NCBI GenBank assembly: GCA_047629975.1
Contig: JBLHUT010000049.1
Location: forward strand, 1 to 15,197
Reading direction: 5' to 3'
Origin: JBLHUT01 sp047629975
GTDB lineage: Bacteria > Pseudomonadota > Alphaproteobacteria > Rhodobacterales > Rhodobacteraceae
Length of the DNA stretch: 15,197 nucleotides
A model generated the notes under the pieces. The model saw only the letters and a list, made by a program, of their open reading frames with translations, was not told where the DNA came from and ran no database searches. Shown here in pieces: positions 7,348 through 14,575 of the stretch. The translations under genes were made by a program, and so were the position numbers. The stretch's first letter is position 1. The number at the start of each line of letters is the position of its first letter.

Positions 7348-8616
7348 TTGTTCAGAAGTATTTTTCAAAGACTGCGAAACGACGGTCAACCAAAACGGCT
7401 GGCGTTTCTGGGCGCGACGCCTGCCGAAAGACCCACGGGCGCCGTAATTTGGGTTCATGCCCCGAAAAACGCAAGTACCGCCCAGATCGCCGCGCTAAAT
7501 GATCTGCGCGCCGCACTTGCAGACGCTGCATCGGACAACGTGGATCAGGTAACGCTCCTGTTGACAGGTCTTGAACGACTCGGCGAACGCGACGCGCCAG
7601 TGCCCGATGTGTCCTCCGGCGACACGTCTGATGGCCCAACAGCCGCGAACAGCACCTGCATCATTTACACAGCCGCGCCGCGAAGCCTTCGTGAGGCGAA
7701 ACGCTTTGTGGCGCATTGGGCCCCTGATTTCGCGCTCTGGATCGGGCACGCAGATCCGATACCGGCGCGATTCTGTGCCGATCTGGGCATCCCCAACGCA
7801 CTTGTCGATCTGGATGCCTCTGCGCTTAAAGAACGCACCTCACGCACCAACCTGAGCAGTTTCGACCACGTTTTCACCACTGAGATACCAGAATCAGCAA
7901 GCACCCGCACCATAGGCCCGGCCCACGTACACCGGGGCGGCCCTATGGCACCCGACCCGGTGCTGCCAAAATGCAATGAAGGCGAGGCAGAGTATCTGGC
8001 CAGCCACCTTCAGGGCCGCCCGCTCTGGCTTGCGGCCTGCCCGTCGGACAGCGAAATCGCAGATGTCATCGCCGCCCATGCCGCCGCGTGCCAACAGGTG
8101 CACCGGTTGTTGCTGATCCTCGTTCTTCAAACTGAACAGATTGCACCACAGCTTGAGATTTTGCGCCGCGCAAACTGGCAGTTGCGCCAGCGCGATATCG
8201 AAGGTGACCCCGATCCGACCTGTCAGATATTTGTCGTCGACGGCATTGATGAACTTGGCCTGTGGTACCGGCTGGCACCGCTTACCTTTCTGGGAGGCGG
8301 GCTGTCAGACACGGGGCTTGCGCTTGATCCGATGGCACCCGCCGCTATGGGCACAGCCTTGATCAGCGGACCCAATGGCGGAGCATGGCAAAGTCAGCTG
8401 ACCGCCCTGTTGCACAACGGTGCCGCGCGCTATGTTTCACGTGGATCACACCTTACCCGCGCTGTCACAGACCTGCTTGGTCCGGATCAGGCTGCATTGC
8501 TTGCGCGCAATGGCTGGGATATCGCAACCCAAGGAGCGCTTTTGCAAAATGAACTGGTCGCCTTGATCCTGTCAGCCGTGCAGCAGGCGCATCCACAGCC
8601 ACCCGCCCCCGCATGA
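7348..8616 (+). CDS. WaaA/KdtA-like glycosyltransferase (GT30-related), divergent active-site motifs
   Basis: 422 residues with the two-domain layout of Kdo transferase, which attaches Kdo to lipid IVA. Family signatures: VIWVHAP (start of the first Rossmann domain), RPLWLAAC, HRLLLILV, and ELGLWYRLAPLTFLGGGL near residue 310. The key segments differ from canonical WaaA: the stretch that normally reads HAxSVGE is HAPKNAST, so the catalytic Glu is missing; PRHPER is LQTEQI; and the GGHNxLEPA nucleotide site is replaced by TGLALDPMAPA. No N-terminal membrane anchor is seen. The start is uncertain: TTG 7348 is the first in-frame start after the stop at 7297 and has no clear ribosome-binding site. 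It is 10 nt from lpxK, so it is clearly in a lipid A context. It may be a non-canonical or inactive paralogue with a true waaA elsewhere. Confidence 0.75.
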   Translation: MFRSIFQRLRNDGQPKRLAFLGATPAERPTGAVIWVHAPKNASTAQIAALNDLRAALADAASDNVDQVTLLLTGLERLGERDAPVPDVSSGDTSDGPTAANSTCIIYTAAPRSLREAKRFVAHWAPDFALWIGHADPIPARFCADLGIPNALVDLDASALKERTSRTNLSSFDHVFTTEIPESASTRTIGPAHVHRGGPMAPDPVLPKCNEGEAEYLASHLQGRPLWLAACPSDSEIADVIAAHAAACQQVHRLLLILVLQTEQIAPQLEILRRANWQLRQRDIEGDPDPTCQIFVVDGIDELGLWYRLAPLTFLGGGLSDTGLALDPMAPAAMGTALISGPNGGAWQSQLTALLHNGAARYVSRGSHLTRAVTDLLGPDQAALLARNGWDIATQGALLQNELVALILSAVQQAHPQPPAPA

Positions 8617-8626
8617 GGAGAGCGTG

Positions 8627-9631
8627 ATGACCAGACAACCGCTTTTCTGGGCGACCCCCCCTGATAAACTGGCATGGCGTGCCCAGATGTTGCGGCCTGT
8701 CGGTGCCCTGTATGCTGCTGCGACGGCCCGAAGGTTGCAGCGTGAAACAGCACCCTATCGGGCCAATGTTCCTGTGATTTGTGTTGGCAACCTGAATGCC
8801 GGTGGAACCGGCAAGACCCCCACGACAATCGCCTTGTGCCAGATCATCGGAGCCGGCGTTCATGTTGTCAGCCGTGGTCACGGTGGCACACTGGCGGGGC
8901 CGGTGCAGGTCGATCCACGCAGCCACCGCGCAGCCGATGTCGGTGACGAGCCCTTGTTGCTGTCGGCATTCGCACCCGTTTGGGTCGCCCGCGACCGGGC
9001 CGCGGGGATTCGTGCCGCCGAAGCAGCAGGCGCACGTGCGATCGTCATGGACGACGGTTTTCAAAATCCCTGCGCCATCAAGGACCTGTCTTTGGTGGTG
9101 GTTGATGCCCACATGGGCTTTGGCAACGGATTATGCCTGCCCGCCGGTCCGCTCAGGGAGCCGGTGGAGGTCGGGTTGCGCCGTGCCGATCTGGTACTGT
9201 CAATCGGCGGGCAAACAGCCCAGAGCCGGTTTACGACCCTTTGGGAAAAGACGCTTTGTGTGCCTCACTTGCAGGGGCGGCTTGATCCCCTGCAAACCGG
9301 CATGGACTGGGCCGGTTTGCGCACTTTGGCCTTTGCCGGAATTGGCCACCCTGAAAAGTTCTTTGCCACGTTGCGCACGCTTGGGGCCGATGTCATCCGC
9401 ACGCAGGCGCTTTCGGATCATCAGCCGCTGACCAGCGCCCTTTTGATCCGGTTGGAAGCCGAAGCCGAAGCCGCCGGCGCGCAGCTTGTCACCACCGAGA
9501 AAGACGCCGTGCGCCTTCCTGACAGTTTTCGACAAAAGGTACTGACCCTGCCCGTGCGACTGACAATTGCAAAGCCCGACCTGTTGTTCGAACGACTTGC
9601 GGCCCTCAACATCGGGCCGCAAGCAAGCTAA
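8627..9631 (+). CDS. lpxK: LpxK, tetraacyldisaccharide 4'-kinase
   Basis: Inner-membrane-associated kinase that phosphorylates the 4' position of tetraacyldisaccharide-1-P to give lipid IVA. Walker A is A58-GGTGKT-64 following VICVGNLN. The family motif VMDDGFQN (about 142-149) and the HP and DH motifs (GIGHPEKFF, LSDHQPL) are present, as is the TTEKDAVRLP segment typical of LpxK. Length 334 is normal. ATG 8627 is preceded by AGGAG at 6 nt; GTG 8624 directly before it is less well placed. It is coupled to the WaaA-like gene and converges with the DUF2125 gene, 7 nt separating the two stop codons. Confidence 0.95.
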   Translation: MTRQPLFWATPPDKLAWRAQMLRPVGALYAAATARRLQRETAPYRANVPVICVGNLNAGGTGKTPTTIALCQIIGAGVHVVSRGHGGTLAGPVQVDPRSHRAADVGDEPLLLSAFAPVWVARDRAAGIRAAEAAGARAIVMDDGFQNPCAIKDLSLVVVDAHMGFGNGLCLPAGPLREPVEVGLRRADLVLSIGGQTAQSRFTTLWEKTLCVPHLQGRLDPLQTGMDWAGLRTLAFAGIGHPEKFFATLRTLGADVIRTQALSDHQPLTSALLIRLEAEAEAAGAQLVTTEKDAVRLPDSFRQKVLTLPVRLTIAKPDLLFERLAALNIGPQAS

Positions 9632-9638
9632 GACAGCT

Positions 9639-11123
9639 TCAGAACGGCAGAGCCTGACCATTTGCCAGCACCCGACCATCTGGCGAGATCTCGATTTTTG
9701 ACACCAGTGTATCCTCGCCGTTTCCCGGACGCAGGATCATGCCGCTCATCATTCTCAGCCCCATTGCCTGATCCGCTGGCAGCAGGCCCATTTGCACAAG
9801 CCGGTCAACCAGAGTGTTCACCCCGATGAGTGTGATGTCCAAAGCCCCTGTCGGGCGTGGCATCCCCTCGAAAGTGGTCAGATCGTTGTTATCAAAAGTA
9901 AAGTTACCTTGTGCCTCAAGCCGCGCTCCGGCCAGTTCCAACAGCACCTCGGAGATGGACAAGGCGTGTATCTCACCGGGGATATCATCGCTGGCGGTCA
10001 CTTCGGGATCAAAAATATCTACGAACCAGTTTCCCAAACCCGCCACGTCAATGACCAAAGAGGCCGGAACGCGCGGCAGGATCTCCGCAGGGTCGATCAG
10101 GTTCCAGATTGCGGTGCCAATGGCAAAATCCGTCAAAGCCGTTTTGAACAAAAAGGGCTGCGGCACGCTACTTTTTGCAAGTGGCATCATCAGGGTCGTC
10201 GATATTCCACCCACCGAAAAGCTGACTTCGGGGAGTGGTATTTTCGCCCCCGACACAGACACCTCGAACGGATTGTAATTCACGTTATAGGTCATCTGGG
10301 TGTCGCTGACCTGCCCCGACCCGTTGCCGCCCTCGCTCAGCAGATCAAGCACAAAAGCATCCGGACTACCGCTAACGTCAACATGCAGATCCATCGGGCC
10401 AAACAGGGTCGAGCCTTGGGCATCGACACCGCTGTCTGACTCCATGCTGCCCTTGCTGCGTGCCGTGCCCACGACCGAGTCGAGGATCAGGTCCATCTCC
10501 AACGTGCTGGCATCTTCGGGGTTGCGCGCCGAAATCTGCACACTGGTGTCGATCACGGAATAATCCACCCCGAAGGACGGGGCAGCCATGGTTTGGGAAT
10601 ACGACCCCTCCAACGCGCCAATATCGACCATCATCGACAGTGGAAACGCGGCACCGTCCAGCGTGGCGTCGATGATCTCGAAGCCCATGTCCAGAATCGA
10701 ATAATCGAATGCCACACCGTCAGAGATATTGGTGACCAGAACCTCCATATCCGGCAAACTTTGCAAGAACGTCATCTCGAAAACTTCGCCGTCCTCGCCA
10801 ACTGTTGTCATGGCGATAACCGTCTCTTCGGCACCGGTGATCAGAACACTGCCGTCGGCTTGTTCTGTCAGAAAAATGTCACCCGCCTCTCCGGCGATCC
10901 CGAAACCGTCCTCGCCCATGGCATAGCTGACGCCGGACAGAATTAGACCGTCAGGCGTTTGGGTGATTTGTTCGACGTTGATCGTCTCGCCGTACGTCGC
11001 GGCAAACTGTTGCCAACTGTCCCAGACCTCCTGGGCGGTCATCGCATGCCCCTGCTGCACAAACGCAACAAGAGCAATCAGGCTGGCAGTGCCCATAATC
11101 AAAGGCTTTCGGGAATGGATCAT
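9639..11123 (-). CDS. DUF2125 domain-containing exported protein
   Basis: 494 residues, unknown function. The N-terminus is a signal peptide (RKP then a hydrophobic run ending QQGHA-M near residue 27), so it is periplasmic or outer-membrane associated. The rest is strongly acidic, poor in Lys/Arg and rich in alternating beta-type sequence, including repeated D-G and S-G turns. The general look fits the alphaproteobacterial DUF2125 family, for which no biochemical role is established to my knowledge. ATG 11123 has GAGGA 6 nt upstream. It converges with lpxK and diverges from the SDR gene, from which it is separated by a gap containing a nested inverted repeat. Confidence 0.8.
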   Translation of the reverse strand: MIHSRKPLIMGTASLIALVAFVQQGHAMTAQEVWDSWQQFAATYGETINVEQITQTPDGLILSGVSYAMGEDGFGIAGEAGDIFLTEQADGSVLITGAEETVIAMTTVGEDGEVFEMTFLQSLPDMEVLVTNISDGVAFDYSILDMGFEIIDATLDGAAFPLSMMVDIGALEGSYSQTMAAPSFGVDYSVIDTSVQISARNPEDASTLEMDLILDSVVGTARSKGSMESDSGVDAQGSTLFGPMDLHVDVSGSPDAFVLDLLSEGGNGSGQVSDTQMTYNVNYNPFEVSVSGAKIPLPEVSFSVGGISTTLMMPLAKSSVPQPFLFKTALTDFAIGTAIWNLIDPAEILPRVPASLVIDVAGLGNWFVDIFDPEVTASDDIPGEIHALSISEVLLELAGARLEAQGNFTFDNNDLTTFEGMPRPTGALDITLIGVNTLVDRLVQMGLLPADQAMGLRMMSGMILRPGNGEDTLVSKIEISPDGRVLANGQALPF

Positions 11124-11147
11124 TGCAAGTCCTCAAATAATACAAAA

Positions 11148-11201
11148 TGCTGGCTCCGAGTGTCGGCTTTGAGACAGAGCCGGTCAAGGGCAGAGCCAGC
11201 A
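11148..11201. repeat. Nested inverted repeat in the DUF2125/SDR divergent region
   Basis: The outer arms are TGCTGGCTC (11148-11156) and GAGCCAGCA (11193-11201), a perfect 9-bp match. Inside, CGGCTTTG (11164-11171) and CAGAGCCG (11175-11182) form an 8-bp stem with one G-U pair and an AGA loop. On the minus strand the outer stem is followed by an AT-rich run (ATTTTGTATTATTT) and then the DUF2125 ribosome-binding site. It could be a 5'-UTR structure, an attenuator or a dyad operator. Confidence 0.5.
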
Positions 11202-11267
11202 GGATCGGCCTTTGAGAGCGCCTTAAGATGAATGACACAAACTATTGAAGCGCAGGCAGGGTAAAAT

Positions 11268-12020
11268 ATGACGCAATTGAACGGCATGACCGCAATCATT
11301 ACCGGCGCCAGTCGTGGCATCGGAGCTGAAACAGCCCGCGTGTTCGCACAGGCTGGTGCAAATGTGGTGCTGATAGCCCGCAGCCAAGCCGCAATTGACG
11401 AACTGGCAACCGAGATCGGACCAAAGGCGTTATCACTCGCCTGCGATGTGGCCGATTTTGCTTCGCTTGAAGCTGCTGTCGCCCAAAGCATTGCACATTT
11501 CGGTCGTGTCGACATTCTGGTCAACAACGCAGGGATCATCGAACCGATATCGCATCTTGCGACGTCTGATCCAGCGGCTTGGGGGCATGTGATCGACGTG
11601 AATCTCAAAGGCGTTTACAACGGTATGCGCGCGGTGCTGCCGTCGATGATTACCAATGGCGCGGGGACCATTTTGACCATCAGTTCGGGTGCAGCCCATA
11701 GGCCGACCGAAGCATGGTCTCATTACAATGCCTCCAAGGCGGCCGTGAACATGCTGACACGGTGCATTGATATGGAAAACCGCGCCGATGGTATCCGTGC
11801 GATCGGATTGAGCCCTGGAACCGTTGCCACAAAAATGCAGCAAGAGATCAAGACCTCTGGTATCAATCCGATCAGCCAGCTTGACTGGTCGGTACACATT
11901 CCACCCGACTGGCCGGCAAAAACATTGCTCTGGATGTGCAGCCCGCAAACCGATGCGTGGCTTGGAGGCGAGATCTCGTTGCGCGACCCCGATATTCGCA
12001 AGGCCGTCGGGTTGATTTAA
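11268..12020 (+). CDS. SDR family oxidoreductase
   Basis: Classical short-chain dehydrogenase/reductase of 250 residues. Cofactor motif TGASRGIG (12-19); Arg38 after the second strand suggests NADP(H) preference; D60, NNAG (86-89) and the full catalytic tetrad N112, S140, Y153, K157 (HYNASK) are present. The C-terminal GGEISLRDPDIRKAVGLI resembles other proteobacterial SDRs of unassigned substrate. The substrate cannot be read from sequence. ATG 11268 follows an AGGG site at about 8 nt. It is transcribed divergently from the DUF2125 gene and converges on the HNH gene across a 216-nt region. Confidence 0.9.
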   Translation: MTQLNGMTAIITGASRGIGAETARVFAQAGANVVLIARSQAAIDELATEIGPKALSLACDVADFASLEAAVAQSIAHFGRVDILVNNAGIIEPISHLATSDPAAWGHVIDVNLKGVYNGMRAVLPSMITNGAGTILTISSGAAHRPTEAWSHYNASKAAVNMLTRCIDMENRADGIRAIGLSPGTVATKMQQEIKTSGINPISQLDWSVHIPPDWPAKTLLWMCSPQTDAWLGGEISLRDPDIRKAVGLI

Positions 12021-12050
12021 CCCGTCGCGATAGTTCGCAATCGTAAAAGC

Positions 12051-12182
12051 ATGGCTGGCATGGGCAAACAAAACAACAAAGGGCGGCTCCCGCCCCCTCC
12101 GGGTGCCCTGTGGGCCACCGTTGGCGTTGGGCCGGGCGCCGCTATCGCGGCGCGGTACCGTTTTGAACACACGCCGGGGTAG
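12051..12182 (+). CDS. Possible 43-residue small ORF overlapping a structured element
   Basis: ATG 12051 opens a frame ending at TAG 12182; ATG 12060 is a second in-frame start. The product would be a basic N-terminus (GKQNNKGR), a proline run (LPPPPGALW) and a Gly/Ala-rich hydrophobic centre (VGVGPGAAIAA) ending RYRFEHTPG. No clear Shine-Dalgarno precedes either ATG. The first 10 codons coincide with the reverse of a minus-strand terminator, which argues that the frame may be incidental to an RNA element on the other strand. No function is claimed. Confidence 0.25.
   Translation: MAGMGKQNNKGRLPPPPGALWATVGVGPGAAIAARYRFEHTPG
12066..12095 (-). terminator. Intrinsic terminator, minus strand
   Basis: On the minus strand the RNA reads GGGCGG-GAG-CCGCCC (12081-12095) followed by a T-rich tail TTTGTTGTTTTGTTT (12066-12080). 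This is the best intrinsic terminator in the window. It ends the HNH transcript or a separate RNA lying between the HNH gene and here. Confidence 0.7.
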
Positions 12183-12215
12183 GGTCGGAACGCTCCACCG
12201 GTAAAAAGACCACAA
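12066..12215 (-). ncRNA. Candidate structured RNA (or long HNH 3' UTR) ending at an intrinsic terminator
   Basis: Read on the minus strand, about 140-150 nt fold into a rod. An apical hairpin GCGCCGC-GAUA-GCGGCGC lies at 12137-12154. A large internal bubble containing UGUUCAAAACGG is next, then pairing segments GGCGU/ACGCC, ACC/GGU, CCCU/AGGG and CCGGUG/CACCCGG, and finally the terminator. A rod with a central bubble is the general shape of 6S RNA, and the length suits alphaproteobacterial 6S, but I cannot confirm homology. No promoter is obvious. It could equally be the 3' untranslated region of the HNH gene. Confidence 0.35.
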
Positions 12216-12236
12216 GTCGAGGCGCCACCATCGGCT

Positions 12237-12572
12237 TTAGCGCTTGAAACGGCCTTTGGTCTCTGTGTGTGCATGGAAATCAGCCGGACGTTTTGCAACC
12301 CAAGCCACAAATTTTGCCAATCGCGGATGCGCACGCAACGCATCGGTTGTGTTGTATTCTCTGGCAAGTTCGGAATCGCTTAACGCGGCGTGGATTTCAT
12401 TGTGGCAAATCTCGTGCATGAGCACAGCGTCGCCGCTGCGGCCTCCGCGGGTCTTTGGAACCAGATTATGCAAGGTCTGAAGCGCATCGGTCGGAATAGG
12501 GCGCAAGCATAACGGACAGATCGGATCTGCAATTGCTTCCTGCTCCCAATCTGGTCTGATTTTGCGTGCCAT
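12237..12572 (-). CDS. Small HNH endonuclease
   Basis: 111-residue protein with a single HNH/zinc-finger nuclease domain: C19-P-L-C22, then LHNLVPKTRGG with H35 and N36 in the first metal-binding strand, then LMHEICHNEIHA with H53, C56, H57 and H61. The C-terminal half is helical and basic. Standalone HNH proteins of this size occur across alphaproteobacteria, and their target is not known. ATG 12572 has no good ribosome-binding site. A TTGACC (12595-12600) and a weak TAGGGT (12574-12579) lie just upstream, so the mRNA might be leaderless or nearly so. It is not accompanied by a methylase, intron or phage gene. Confidence 0.82.
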   Translation of the reverse strand: MARKIRPDWEQEAIADPICPLCLRPIPTDALQTLHNLVPKTRGGRSGDAVLMHEICHNEIHAALSDSELAREYNTTDALRAHPRLAKFVAWVAKRPADFHAHTETKGRFKR

Positions 12573-12782
12573 GACCCTAGAAAGGCACTTCGGGGGTCAA
12601 TAGCAAGGGCTGGGCGCAACGTAACGCACGAAACATCACAAATCAGGCCCGCTTTTCTGCATCTGACGCCTCAACGACGCTGACACCCCGTGCGAACTGG
12701 ACGATCCAAACGGAGGGGCGTATGGCTCTGGCACACCTGACCTGCTCCACATCAGTCGGCACCCGTCACATAAGGCCATCCA

Positions 12783-13958
12783 ATGCAAAAATCCGCCCTC
12801 GTTATCGGAACCGGCCCCGCCGGGTTAATGGCCGCAGAGGCGCTTGCCCGCAAAGGTCACAGCGTCACGATCGCAGAGGCAAAGCCCTCGCCGGGACGCA
12901 AGTTTCTGATGGCAGGGAAATCAGGCCTGAACATCACCAAAGACGAACCACAAGACAGCTTTGCACGCAGCGTTAGCCCCGCTGGCCCATTGGCGCCGAT
13001 GTTGGCCCGTTTTGGCCCCGTGCAGGCGACCGGTTTTGCCGAGGCCCTTGGACAAAGCGTTTTTACCGGCTCTTCGGGGCGGGTGTTTCCCAAAGCGATG
13101 AAGGCATCGCCGCTTTTGCGGGCATGGATGGCGCGGCTGGACGGCTTGGGGGTTGTGCTGAAAACCAGATGGCGCTGGGTTGGGTGGGACAAGGGTGAAA
13201 CGCTTTTTGATACGCCGCAAGGGCGGGTCACGCTTGAGCCGGATGTCACGATCCTTGCGTTGGGCGGGGCAAGCTGGGCGCGGTTGGGGTCTGATGGTTT
13301 GTGGACGGGCGCACTGCAAGAGGCGGGGGCCACGGTAACGCCCTTTCAAGGAACGAATGTCGGTTTCAACGTTGCGTGGTCGGCGCATATGACTGCCCAT
13401 TTCGGAACACCGGTAAAATCGGTGCGGCTGACGGCCGGTGGGCCGACCACTTTGGGAGAATTTATTGTGTCGCGTAGCGGAATAGAAGGCAGCGGGATTT
13501 ACGCCCTGTCTTCGGCGTTACGCACAGGGGCACCCCTGAAGATCGACCTGATGCCGGATTGGAGCACCGATAAAATTACCCGGAGCATTGCCCGACCCCG
13601 CGGCAAGACAAACCTGACAAACCACCTGCGCAAGGTCCTGAAACTGCCTCCGGTCAAGTTGGCACTGTTGCGCGAATGCGCGCATCCGCTGCCTGAGAAC
13701 CCGCGCACGCTGGCCAATATCATCAAGTCGCTGCCCCTGCCTATCGCCGGACCGCGCCCGATGGACGAAGCGATCTCCACCGCAGGCGGGTTGTCGTGGG
13801 ACAGCCTGACACCGGAGTTGATGCTAAAGGCACGCCCCGGCGTTTTCTGCGCCGGAGAGATGCTGGATTGGGAAGCCCCGACAGGCGGTTATCTGATCAC
13901 CGCCTGCCTTGCGACCGGACTTTGGGCCGGAGAACATGCCGCCGGGTGGCACAAATAA
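12783..13958 (+). CDS. TIGR03862-type flavoprotein (HI0933/YhiN-like NAD(P)/FAD-dependent oxidoreductase)
   Basis: 391 residues with an N-terminal FAD-binding Rossmann motif VIGTGPAGLMAAEAL (G9-x-G11-x-x-G14). The family signature FLMAGKSGLNIT (about 41-52) is followed by TILALGGASWARLGSDG and the C-terminal FAD site GVFCAGEMLDWEAPTGGYLITACLATG. The physiological substrate is not established. ATG 12783 has AAGG 7 nt upstream. A second, stronger ribosome-binding site (GGAGGGG, 12712-12718) precedes an out-of-frame ATG at 12722. It converges with the GST gene, 5 nt separating the two stop codons. Confidence 0.9.
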   Translation: MQKSALVIGTGPAGLMAAEALARKGHSVTIAEAKPSPGRKFLMAGKSGLNITKDEPQDSFARSVSPAGPLAPMLARFGPVQATGFAEALGQSVFTGSSGRVFPKAMKASPLLRAWMARLDGLGVVLKTRWRWVGWDKGETLFDTPQGRVTLEPDVTILALGGASWARLGSDGLWTGALQEAGATVTPFQGTNVGFNVAWSAHMTAHFGTPVKSVRLTAGGPTTLGEFIVSRSGIEGSGIYALSSALRTGAPLKIDLMPDWSTDKITRSIARPRGKTNLTNHLRKVLKLPPVKLALLRECAHPLPENPRTLANIIKSLPLPIAGPRPMDEAISTAGGLSWDSLTPELMLKARPGVFCAGEMLDWEAPTGGYLITACLATGLWAGEHAAGWHK

Positions 13959-13963
13959 AACTA

Positions 13964-14551
13964 CTAACGCGCCAAGGCAGCCTTGAAGGCAGGCCTTGCG
14001 CGCATGCGTGTGGCGTAATCGGTCAATGGCCCCTCGAGAATCGGAAATTGGGCAATCATTGCCCAACCAAGACAATGCGCCAGAATGATGTCGGGCACGG
14101 TCATTTCATCACCCATCAAAAACGGACCACTGCCCATGCGGGCCAGCAAGGTGCGCTGGGAATTTTCGAACTCCCATTTCAGGCTGTCCTTGATCGACGA
14201 CTGGCGCATTTCTTCCGGCAGGATAAAACTGTGGCGTGCGGCCATCCACAAAGCTGAGTCGAACTCGTCCAGCAGAAACTGGGTCAGCCCGTCCTGACGC
14301 GCCCGCTCCAGCGTTCCGGCGGGAAAGGTCAGCTTGCCGTGCTTGTCGGCAAGGTATGTCAGGATCGCCGTACTATCGAGGATCGGCACATTGTCTTCGA
14401 TCAACACCGGAATTTTTCCCGCGGGGTTCACCGCGAGCACATCGTCCGAGCGCGGAGGGGCGGCGCGATGCTCGAACGGTTCGCCAAGCTCCTCAAGCAT
14501 CCAGATTACCCGCATCGCGCGGCTTTTGATGCCACCAATTACCGTATACAT
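13964..14551 (-). CDS. Glutathione S-transferase family protein
   Basis: 195 residues with the two-domain GST layout: an N-terminal thioredoxin-like domain (VNPAGKIPVL with the cis-Pro, then DSTAILTYLADKHG, the glutathione gamma-Glu binding motif) and an all-helical C-terminal domain (about 85-195) with GPFLMGDEMTVPDIILAHCLGW, the N-capping GST motif. The Ser in IKSRAMRV is a possible catalytic residue, which suggests a bacterial class with Ser rather than Tyr. The specific substrate is unknown. ATG 14551 has AAGGG 9 nt upstream. It follows holA after 24 nt and is probably co-transcribed. Confidence 0.9.
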   Translation of the reverse strand: MYTVIGGIKSRAMRVIWMLEELGEPFEHRAAPPRSDDVLAVNPAGKIPVLIEDNVPILDSTAILTYLADKHGKLTFPAGTLERARQDGLTQFLLDEFDSALWMAARHSFILPEEMRQSSIKDSLKWEFENSQRTLLARMGSGPFLMGDEMTVPDIILAHCLGWAMIAQFPILEGPLTDYATRMRARPAFKAALAR

Positions 14552-14575
14552 CCCGAATATCCCTTATTTTACTGT

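Noticed and set aside
8465..9112. 215-codon minus-strand frame opposite lpxK
   Set aside because: lpxK on the plus strand has Walker A and DDGFQN; the antisense frame shows nothing recognisable.
11433..12215. 260-codon minus-strand frame opposite the SDR gene
   Set aside because: Antisense to a gene with an intact SDR tetrad and containing the terminator/structured region; not a plausible protein.
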